From positions 1-12,704 of the forward strand of contig JAUVGT010000099.1 of NCBI GenBank assembly GCA_030593645.1: DNA of 12,704 nucleotides, read 5' to 3'. Positions 6,808 through 12,704 of this stretch are shown in pieces. The DNA comes from Deltaproteobacteria bacterium (lineage in GTDB: Bacteria; Desulfobacterota; Desulfobacteria; Desulfobacterales; JAUVGT01). The position numbers and the translations under genes are program-made. Within the stretch, counting starts at the first letter, position 1. Each line of letters starts with the position of its first letter. The notes under the pieces are model-generated. The model was given only the letters and a program-made list of their open reading frames with translations, was not told the DNA's origin and did not search any database.

Positions 6808-8754
6808 ATGAAAGATTCATATAACTATAAGAACAGCATTTTTGTAAAGCAAACAAAAAGACCCATTACATGGGTTTTTTGTTTGGTATTTTTCTTCATT
6901 TTATTTGACTGCCCTGCAACCATTGCAAAAAAAAATAGTGGATTACGTGCGATAACCAAAATAGGTATGCATCACAAATATGTGGCTTTTTCAACCGGAA
7001 AATCTGATGACTTTGAGCACGTATTTGATTTAAGCAAAATGTTACTTGATGATGAACAGGCGGATTTATTATATTTTCGAGATATTAAGCAATCCTGGAA
7101 AGAGTATTCTCTGACATTCCCGATTTATGATAATAAACGCTCTAAGCTGGATCTCCGCCACCTGGGAACGGTCAAGCATACTGTGGATTGGGGACATTTT
7201 ATCGGTGAAAAACACAATGTATATGGCTTTTTAAGAACCGGGGATTGGTTGAGCGGCGGGCGTAATGGCACACTTTCGGTTTACAATACTCAGGCTGAAA
7301 AGATTGCGTCATTCATTGGTCATTCCGGTACTATTACTGCATTTGCCTATCATAGGAAGTGGCTTATTTCCGGCGATTCAAATGGATTGATGATTCTATG
7401 GGATCTGAATGAAATTAAAAACCGAAATCCACGCATAAAACCTTATCTTTACATGGTCTATTCCATTACAGGCGATTGGGTGATCTGGTGCGAAGAAGGG
7501 ATATATTCTTGTTCAAAGAGAGGAAAAGATTTGATGCAGATATCAGAAAGCAAAAACAGAAAATCTGCACTGGCAAAGGAATCTTCAGACTACCATGAAA
7601 AACCTGATCTTTTAGCAATGAAAATTACATCCTTTAACCGTTTTCAAAGACAGTATGATATTGAAATCAATAACAAAAAAAGTATTTTTTCAACACCTTC
7701 CGTCTCCTTTCTAAATGTTCCTCGTTATAGTCCCGAGCGTGATATAGATCTTCTGATGACGATTTGTGATTGCGGCGGGGGTGTCGATTCCGCGGTACTC
7801 TATTTACGCGATGCGTCAATTGACCTGGATGTCGGGAAAAGAAGTATCGCCGTTAAAGAAAAATCTCCTAAAGAAACGTGTATAAAACTCAATCAGAAAA
7901 TCTCCCTGCTTGAAGGAAAAAACGATATTACATTAATCGCGTATAACGATTACGGAATAAAATCTAAACCTGAAAAAGTCACTGTTGAATATAACCGCAC
8001 AGACTATAAATCGAGCAAACTGCATATTGCAACGATCGCGGTCAGTGATTATGCCAATAAAGGTCTGAAACTGCAATACCCTGTTGCCGATGCTAAAGCA
8101 ATTCAAGCCGCATTTAATCATCTTGGATACGGCAGTTTTAAAAGTGTTCGAAACCACCAATTATATAATGAAAATGTTACAAAAGAACAAATAAACGTGT
8201 TTTTTGATCAAATAAGCACAGACGTGGGTGCTCAGGATGTATTTGTGTTATTTATTGCCGGTCATGGCTGGTACTCTGCTGAACTCTCGCAGTATTATTT
8301 TCTGCTTTATAACGCCAATACAGATAATATAGTGGAAAATTCTCTGGGTGCTGATGAATTCAGGGTTTTACTATCAAAAATACCTGCAGTGAGATCTCTT
8401 GTTCTCGTTGATACCTGTCAAAGCGGCGGTTTTGAGAGTGCTTCAGATACAAGTAAAATCGTGACAGGTGCCCAAATGGAATTTGTTAATAAACTCGGGC
8501 GGGCAATACTTATGGCCAGCACAAAAGAACAGGTTGCCTATGAAGGATATAAAAACCATGGTGCATTCACCTATATAGTAGTTGATGCTCTTAAAGGAAA
8601 GGCTGATTACTCAAAGGATGGTTCAATAACCGTTGATGAACTGTCTACTTATGTAAATACAAATTTAGCGGACCTGACTGAAAAAAAATGGGGTTATCAC
8701 CAGGATACAAAACGTAGTCTTTCGGGGTATAATTTTATTTTAGGTAAATACTAA
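6808..8754 (+). CDS. Exported caspase-family (peptidase C14) protein with WD40-like repeats and EF-hand loop
   Basis: 648 residues. A basic N-terminus and one hydrophobic helix (~20-36) followed by CPATIAKK indicate export or a membrane anchor. WD40-like strands occur at ~146-163 (SGGRNGTLSVYNTQ), ~171-201 (GHSGTITAFAYHRKWLISGD, ILWDL) and ~212-240, too few for a full propeller unless weaker blades lie outside them. An Ig-like segment (~310-400; CDCGGGVDSAVLYL, LLEGKNDITLIAYNDYG) precedes the caspase fold (~405-615). The catalytic dyad is visible: H486 in FIAGHGWYS and C537 in LVDTCQSGGF. A canonical EF-hand loop DYSKDGSITVDE (600-611) suggests calcium dependence, as in other bacterial caspase homologues. 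Substrate is unknown. The ATG at 6808 has only a distant GGAGAG (6785-6790), so initiation may be weak. Two lipoprotein genes follow 18 and 14 bases after each preceding stop, an apparent operon. Confidence 0.85.
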   Translation: MKDSYNYKNSIFVKQTKRPITWVFCLVFFFILFDCPATIAKKNSGLRAITKIGMHHKYVAFSTGKSDDFEHVFDLSKMLLDDEQADLLYFRDIKQSWKEYSLTFPIYDNKRSKLDLRHLGTVKHTVDWGHFIGEKHNVYGFLRTGDWLSGGRNGTLSVYNTQAEKIASFIGHSGTITAFAYHRKWLISGDSNGLMILWDLNEIKNRNPRIKPYLYMVYSITGDWVIWCEEGIYSCSKRGKDLMQISESKNRKSALAKESSDYHEKPDLLAMKITSFNRFQRQYDIEINNKKSIFSTPSVSFLNVPRYSPERDIDLLMTICDCGGGVDSAVLYLRDASIDLDVGKRSIAVKEKSPKETCIKLNQKISLLEGKNDITLIAYNDYGIKSKPEKVTVEYNRTDYKSSKLHIATIAVSDYANKGLKLQYPVADAKAIQAAFNHLGYGSFKSVRNHQLYNENVTKEQINVFFDQISTDVGAQDVFVLFIAGHGWYSAELSQYYFLLYNANTDNIVENSLGADEFRVLLSKIPAVRSLVLVDTCQSGGFESASDTSKIVTGAQMEFVNKLGRAILMASTKEQVAYEGYKNHGAFTYIVVDALKGKADYSKDGSITVDELSTYVNTNLADLTEKKWGYHQDTKRSLSGYNFILGKY

Positions 8755-8772
8755 TAACAAATGGAGGAAGAA

Positions 8773-8907
8773 ATGAGAAAGCAAGTTGTTTTGTTAATTT
8801 TATTGATTGGAGTCATATTCATGTTAACGGTTTCTTCAGGCTGTACAAAGCAAGTACCTGTGACTATTGTTAAACAGAACATTAAGATAGAGCCTTGTAA
8901 CGAATAA
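8773..8907 (+). CDS. Small 44-residue lipoprotein
   Basis: MRKQVVLLIL LIGVIFMLTV SSGC is a textbook lipoprotein signal: basic start, hydrophobic stretch, and lipobox VSSGC with the lipidated cysteine at residue 24. Only about 20 residues (TKQVPVTIVKQNIKIEPCNE) remain after processing, ending with a second cysteine near the C-terminus. GGAGGAAGA (8763-8771) stands just before the ATG at 8773, which favours this start over the in-frame ATG at 8761. It lies 18 bases after the caspase stop and 14 before the next gene, so it is co-transcribed. No family recognised; the function is unknown. Position in the operon suggests it partners one of its neighbours at the inner face of the envelope. Confidence 0.75.
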   Translation: MRKQVVLLILLIGVIFMLTVSSGCTKQVPVTIVKQNIKIEPCNE

Positions 8908-8921
8908 GGGGGTAGGTCAAG

Positions 8922-9686
8922 ATGTTTGGAAAATGCAAATATTTAATTTTAATAGTAATGTTGGGGTTTATTTTTTCGGGATGTGTCGTAAATTATGTAG
9001 CAATGGATGATATAATACCTACAGAAAAAAATTATCCTGTCGCGGAGGAAATGTCTTCCTTGTCATTTGCACTTGCAGAACCTTATGTATTGATTAAAAC
9101 CGAGTTGTCTGAAGTATCGGATTCCGGCCTGATTGATCGTATAGAGAAAAACGCAAAAGACATAAAATGTTATCTAAGAGATGAAACCAACAAAATTATG
9201 GTTTCCAAGGGGATTACGGTTACAGATATTTTTGAAAGCCACGGGACTATGACCTTTACCCAAAAAAGGAATACCAGCGCCCTATTTTATCCTTCAATTA
9301 CTATAAAGATAGAAGAAAAGTCTCAAAAAACTGTAAAAGGGAAAAACGAGGTCCCGCTAGTAGTCGATGGCCGGATTGCAATAAAAGCAAAAGTACAAAT
9401 AATAATGCTTGAACCTCTTTCCGGTGAAATAATCTGGATAAAATCACTTCCAATTAGAGGGCAAAATTCGAAAGTTCATTATAAACATCAATTATATGCC
9501 AGTGCCAGGATGGATAATGGGGCTTATGTTCCGGAAGAACTTGTGGGTATAGCCCAAAAATGGGATAAAATGTTTACTGAAATAGCTATCGCTATTGTGA
9601 AGGCAACCGAAAAATATGTTGTCGTAGAAGAATTTGAATTTTTAAGCAAAGATATAGAAAAACTGAAAGAATTGAGAAGATACTAA
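8922..9686 (+). CDS. Lipoprotein resembling the HpaA family (neuraminyllactose-binding hemagglutinin-like)
   Basis: 254 residues with signal FGKCKYLILIVMLGF and lipobox IFSGC, lipidated at C21. Features that recall Helicobacter HpaA are NYPVAEEMSSL (37-47), a long helix KDIKCYLRDETNKIMVSKGI, then DIFESHGTMTFTQKRN, a strand IMLEPLSGEIIW (compare TILEPMSGE in HpaA), an amphipathic helix KMFTEIAIAIVKATEKY and a charged C-terminal tail SKDIEKLKELRRY. The similarity is from memory and is patchy, so treat the family as likely rather than proven. The HpaA adhesin function in Helicobacter should not be transferred. The ATG follows AAGGGGG (8906-8912), which overlaps the upstream stop codon, consistent with coupling to the small lipoprotein gene. 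The strong terminator 60 bases downstream closes the unit. Confidence 0.75.
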   Translation: MFGKCKYLILIVMLGFIFSGCVVNYVAMDDIIPTEKNYPVAEEMSSLSFALAEPYVLIKTELSEVSDSGLIDRIEKNAKDIKCYLRDETNKIMVSKGITVTDIFESHGTMTFTQKRNTSALFYPSITIKIEEKSQKTVKGKNEVPLVVDGRIAIKAKVQIIMLEPLSGEIIWIKSLPIRGQNSKVHYKHQLYASARMDNGAYVPEELVGIAQKWDKMFTEIAIAIVKATEKYVVVEEFEFLSKDIEKLKELRRY

Positions 9687-9746
9687 AACCATTTACCATC
9701 AAATCTGACGCTTGAAGATTGTGTTTATTGGTAAGCTTGTAATCAT

Positions 9747-9788
9747 CGTGCTAATTGCTAATTTATTCGGCAATTAGCACGTTTTTTT
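9747..9788 (+). terminator. Intrinsic terminator of the caspase/lipoprotein operon
   Basis: A perfect 12-bp stem CGTGCTAATTGC (9747-9758) with GCAATTAGCACG (9770-9781), an 11-base loop and a run of seven T (9782-9788). It lies 60 bases after the last gene of the unit. Confidence 0.9.
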
Positions 9789-9789
9789 A

Positions 9790-10213
9790 CCATTACAGAC
9801 CGTGTTTTTTGGGGGTACTGAATAATAGAATATTGAAGGCAAGTGATATTTAATAATAGAAAAAAATACACTTCAGGAAGATCCCATATGATCCAACGTT
9901 ATTATTATCGGTACACTTTAGATCATGTTAAATCCCATCCCATAACCGGAATATTTCATCAAAAGAACAAAGCAAAAATACGCGTTTTTCCATATTATTA
10001 TTCATTTTTAAATATTTTACAATTCCACCCTTAATTAGATGGTTGCTCGGATAGCAAGGTTGATATGGCGCTTGAGCGGGCGTTATTTGTGCTTTCACTC
10101 GCAATTCATTTTAGTCGATTGTAGAATAACTGTTGGATTTAATATCAAGATATTTTAGATAATGCTCAATGAATCGATTTCATAGTTCCTTCCTGTCGGG
10201 TATTTACAAATTC
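9790..10213. other. AT-rich intergenic stretch with no credible gene
   Basis: About 420 bases between the terminator and the next promoter. A GTG-initiated frame of 63 codons (9843-10034) has no ribosome binding site and a composition typical of translated non-coding AT-rich DNA. A small hairpin TTGCT-CGGAT-AGCAA (10043-10057) and a short frame from 10065 (MALERALFVLSLAIHFSRL) are the only other items seen; neither can be assigned. It may hold regulatory DNA or decayed gene remnants. Confidence 0.5.
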
Positions 10214-10242
10214 TTGTATTTTAGCATTTTTTCTTATATATT
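10214..10242 (+). promoter_or_regulatory. Sigma70-type promoter for the nucleotide-sugar dehydrogenase
   Basis: TTGTAT (10214-10219), a 17-base spacer and TATATT (10237-10242) give good matches and ideal spacing. Transcription would start near 10249, leaving a leader of ~64 bases that ends in GGAG (10302-10305), 7 bases before the ATG. Confidence 0.5.
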
Positions 10243-10312
10243 ACGCGTATGGATCCCGATTTAAAAAAATGAATGCGATTAATTCCGAATGTAAAACAAA
10301 TGGAGATCAGTA

Positions 10313-11623
10313 ATGATTACTTTCAAGTCTTTGTGTCAAAAAGAAGAAAAAATTGCGGTTGTGGGTCTTGGGTATGTCGGACTTCCCCTGGCAGTACATC
10401 TTGCGGGGCATTTCGCAGTGATTGGTTATGATCTTAAATCAGACAGGCTAAAGGAGCTTGAAAATAATTACGACAGGACACTTGAAGTCACTGAAGAAGA
10501 CCTTGTGAGGACTGATATATCATTTACAGATAATCCCCGTGATCTTTCACAATGCAGATTGGTGATTGTGGCTGTACCGACACCCATCGATTCCTATCGA
10601 ATCCCCAATTTGTATCCGCTGCGCAACGCTTCAGCGATTGTCGGCAAAAATATGAAAGAAGGATCATTAATTGTATATGAATCAACTGTTTACCCCGGTG
10701 CGACCGAGGAGGTATGTGTGCCGATACTTGAAAAGGAATCGGGTCTTGTTTTTAACAATCATTTTACAGTCGGGTATTCTCCTGAAAGGATCAACCCGGG
10801 TGACAAGGTACACACTGTAGATAAAATTGTAAAAATAGTTTCCGGTTCGGATGAACAGACAATGGATCTGCTGAAAAATATTTATGGAAAGATTGTAACA
10901 GCAGGGATACATACCGTGTCCTCGATCAAAGTCGCTGAAGCAGCAAAAATTATTGAAAATACACAGAGAGATATTAATATCGCGTTAATGAATGAACTTG
11001 CACTGATATTTGACCGGGTTGGAATCAACACCATGGAGGTGCTTGAAGCCGCCGGGACCAAATGGAATTTTTTACCATTCAGACCGGGTCTTGTCGGGGG
11101 ACATTGCATCGGGGTTGATCCTTATTACCTGACTTTCAAAGCGGAGTCTCTGGGATATCATCCTGAAATGATTCTCGCCGGCCGCAGGATTAATGATAAT
11201 ATGAGCAAATATATCGCGGAAAAAACCGTAAAAATACTGATCAATGCCGGGAAACAGGTCCGTGACGCGAAGATCGCTGTTCTTGGGATTACTTTTAAAG
11301 AGGATGTTCCGGATCTCAGAAATACAAAGGTTGTTGGAATTATAAAAGAACTTGAGGACTATGGAATAAAGGTTGCTGTAAACGATCCACTGGCAGATCC
11401 CGGGGAAGCATTGGAATATTACGGGATTGAGTTGGTGGAAATGGATAAGCTTATCGGTTCAGATGGTGTCATTATCGCTGTTACGCACGAAAAATATAAA
11501 AAAATGGGCCTATCAGATATTGCCGGAGTATGTACCGGTGGAATACCGGTTATCATAGATGTCAAAAACGGATTTGATCCCGGACCTTCGGAAAAAGAAA
11601 AAATGATCTACTGGTGTCTGTGA
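10313..11623 (+). CDS. UDP-N-acetylhexosamine 6-dehydrogenase (WbpA/WbpO/TviB-type nucleotide-sugar dehydrogenase)
   Basis: Cytoplasmic enzyme that oxidises C6 of a UDP-HexNAc to the uronic acid in two NAD+-dependent steps, supplying surface polysaccharide. The 436-residue protein has the N-terminal Rossmann motif VVGLGYVGLPLA (16-27), AVPTPID (~90-96), ESTVYPGATEE (~123-133), GYSPERINPGD (~159-169) and the helix AEAAKIIENTQRDINIALMNE. The catalytic cysteine C265 lies in GLVGGHCIGVDPYY, and the C-terminal UDP-binding domain has GITFKEDVPDLRN. ENTQRDINIALMNE, AAGTKWNFLPFRPGLVGGHC and ILAGRRINDNM favour the GlcNAc/GalNAc branch over UDP-glucose dehydrogenase. Length is complete and the active site intact. 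It stands alone here, with its own promoter and no glycosyltransferase beside it. The exact sugar is not determinable by eye. Confidence 0.9.
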   Translation: MITFKSLCQKEEKIAVVGLGYVGLPLAVHLAGHFAVIGYDLKSDRLKELENNYDRTLEVTEEDLVRTDISFTDNPRDLSQCRLVIVAVPTPIDSYRIPNLYPLRNASAIVGKNMKEGSLIVYESTVYPGATEEVCVPILEKESGLVFNNHFTVGYSPERINPGDKVHTVDKIVKIVSGSDEQTMDLLKNIYGKIVTAGIHTVSSIKVAEAAKIIENTQRDINIALMNELALIFDRVGINTMEVLEAAGTKWNFLPFRPGLVGGHCIGVDPYYLTFKAESLGYHPEMILAGRRINDNMSKYIAEKTVKILINAGKQVRDAKIAVLGITFKEDVPDLRNTKVVGIIKELEDYGIKVAVNDPLADPGEALEYYGIELVEMDKLIGSDGVIIAVTHEKYKKMGLSDIAGVCTGGIPVIIDVKNGFDPGPSEKEKMIYWCL

Positions 11624-11640
11624 TGTTTCAGATGAATACC

Positions 11641-12704
11641 TCAATTAACATAAAGTAATTGACCCGGATATATTTTACTTCGGGCGGTAAGCTGGTTGAT
11701 GCGCAGAAAATCGCCCAGAGACATGTTGTGCTGTCTGGCAATCGTAAATGGTGTGTCACCGGATTTAACCCTGTATGGTTTCCTTCCCTCGACTGACGGA
11801 AGGGTGTCCGGCTGTTCCTGTAATTTTAGAACCTGGCCGATGTATAATCCTGATGACGAGAGGCGGTTTAATTCCATAATTTTCTGTGTTGTTGTTCCAT
11901 ATCGCTTGGCAATATTCCACATTGAATCACCCCTTTTTACCCTGTGAGATGTTTTCTTTCTGTAATCAACGCTTTTTCTTTTTTTGGGGTATTTTACAGC
12001 TACTGTATAGCCTTTTCGTGGGATTTTCAGACGCTGTCCGGCATATATATAATTGGACCGTCTGAGTCGGTTTATCCGCATGATGCTGCGAACCCGGGTA
12101 CGGTATTTTCTGGCAATAGTGGAAAGAGTTTCGCCGGGACGTACGCGATGGTAAATAAATTTTCTTTGCGGAATGGATGTGATCGGCATCTCTTCAAGTT
12201 TTGCGATAAAGGTTGTATTGCTGCCGGTTGGAATTTTAAGCTTGTATTTTTTGGGCGGCAGTATTCTATAACGAAGCTCAGGATTCAGTTCTGCCAGAGA
12301 TTCTTCGCTGGTTCCGATTTTTTCCGCAATGTGCTTCAAATGAACCTGTCTTGAGACTTCCAGGGTTTCAAATTCAATTGAAGAGTCAACCAATAAGGGA
12401 TCAAATCCATACTTTTCAAGATTATTGATGATATGAAGGGTCGCAAGAAACTTGGGGACATATCTTGCTGTTTCATTGGGAAGCTTTTCATAGAGGTCCC
12501 AAAAATTATCAAGATAATTAATATTTTGTCCTCGAATCACACGTAAGACTCTTCCTTCACCGCAATTGTAGGATGCAAGAGCTGTTGTCCAGTCGCCGAA
12601 AATTTGATGAAGCTCTTTAAGGTATGCGGTTGCCGCGTGGGTGGCGCGGATAGGATCGAGTCTCTGATCGATATACGTATCCCGCATTAAACCGAATTTA
12701 TATC
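11641..12704 (-). CDS. mltD: MltD-like membrane-bound lytic murein transglycosylase with three LysM domains (N-terminus beyond window)
   Basis: Cleaves peptidoglycan glycan strands to 1,6-anhydro products in the periplasm. The frame is open to the right edge, reading YKFGLMRDTYIDQRLDPIRA, so the methionine at 12687 is internal. The visible part holds the second half of the SLT domain: DPIRATHAATAYLKEL and FGDWTTALASYNCGEGRV, with an AYNxGxG-type motif in which the usual AYNAG is ASYNCGEG, then LPNETARYVPKFLAT. A degenerate LysM-like stretch follows (~112-153), then three LysM repeats at ~179-223 (YHRVRPGETLSTIARKY), ~248-289 (HRVKRGDSMWNIAKRY) and ~304-347 (YRVKSGDTPFTIARQH). The catalytic glutamate and signal peptide lie outside the window. 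It converges on the dehydrogenase gene with only 17 bases between the two stops and no obvious shared terminator. Confidence 0.9.
   Translation of the reverse strand, partial: YKFGLMRDTYIDQRLDPIRATHAATAYLKELHQIFGDWTTALASYNCGEGRVLRVIRGQNINYLDNFWDLYEKLPNETARYVPKFLATLHIINNLEKYGFDPLLVDSSIEFETLEVSRQVHLKHIAEKIGTSEESLAELNPELRYRILPPKKYKLKIPTGSNTTFIAKLEEMPITSIPQRKFIYHRVRPGETLSTIARKYRTRVRSIMRINRLRRSNYIYAGQRLKIPRKGYTVAVKYPKKRKSVDYRKKTSHRVKRGDSMWNIAKRYGTTTQKIMELNRLSSSGLYIGQVLKLQEQPDTLPSVEGRKPYRVKSGDTPFTIARQHNMSLGDFLRINQLTARSKIYPGQLLYVN

Noticed and set aside
6904..6918. FDCP in the caspase signal region as a lipobox
   Set aside because: The residue before the cysteine is Asp, and the -3 to -1 pattern LFD does not match the lipobox consensus; a plain signal peptide or anchor is more likely.
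9843..10034. 63-codon frame in the AT-rich spacer
   Set aside because: GTG start without ribosome binding site, composition like random AT-rich DNA, no recognisable motif.
11696..12354. Plus-strand frames opposite the MltD-like gene
   Set aside because: Shadows of a minus-strand gene with clear LysM repeats and SLT motifs.
1..12704. CRISPR array, tRNA or rRNA genes
   Set aside because: No regularly spaced direct repeats, tRNA cloverleaf with TTCGA-type arm, or rRNA-like segment was found by eye.

Overview
The window is about 12.7 kb of AT-leaning bacterial DNA. It most resembles an anaerobic deltaproteobacterium of the Desulfobacterota (Desulfobacteraceae-like). That placement is inference, based on three things: the style of the PAS-rich hybrid histidine kinase, the bacterial caspase/WD40 protein, and palindromic dispersed repeats of a kind I associate with those genomes. 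No rRNA, tRNA or CRISPR array is present.

Layout, left to right. (1) 2-832 is an open frame running in from the left edge. It carries the C-terminal end of ATP sulfurylase plus a complete APS kinase domain (sulfate activation to PAPS), but the first ~43 codons look like an unrelated Ig-like domain of the peptidase C25/gingipain type, so the left end is a chimera or a rearrangement breakpoint. (2) 846-1010 is a long imperfect palindrome, probably a MITE/REP-type repeat. (3) 1080-4232 encodes a 1050-residue membrane hybrid histidine kinase (2 TM, PAS, GAF, PAS, PAS, HisKA, HATPase, receiver), followed after 12 bp by an RsuA/RluB-type rRNA pseudouridine synthase (4245-4943). (4) 4960-6624 is a graveyard of nested mobile elements. 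An IS200/IS605 left end with the start of tnpA is cut by an ISAs1-family element with recognisable terminal inverted repeats. Its transposase gene is in turn interrupted by a 151-bp MITE and also carries two nonsense codons. (5) 6808-9686 is a compact three-gene unit: a secreted or membrane-anchored caspase-family (C14) protein with WD40-like blades and an EF-hand loop, a 44-residue lipoprotein, and a 254-residue lipoprotein resembling Helicobacter HpaA. It ends in a strong intrinsic terminator (9747-9788). (6) 9790-10236 is AT-rich DNA without a credible gene, ending in a good sigma70-type promoter. (7) 10313-11623 encodes a nucleotide-sugar (UDP-HexNAc) 6-dehydrogenase. (8) Convergent to it, 11641-12704 on the minus strand is the C-terminal part of an MltD-like lytic transglycosylase with three LysM repeats, running off the right edge.

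Functionally the genes do not form one pathway. Cell-envelope work is the common thread on the right half: an envelope caspase with two lipoproteins, a sugar-nucleotide dehydrogenase for surface polysaccharide, and a peptidoglycan lytic enzyme. The most interesting candidate system is the caspase/lipoprotein/HpaA-like operon. The most interesting structural stories are the three-layer mobile-element nest and the chimeric left end.
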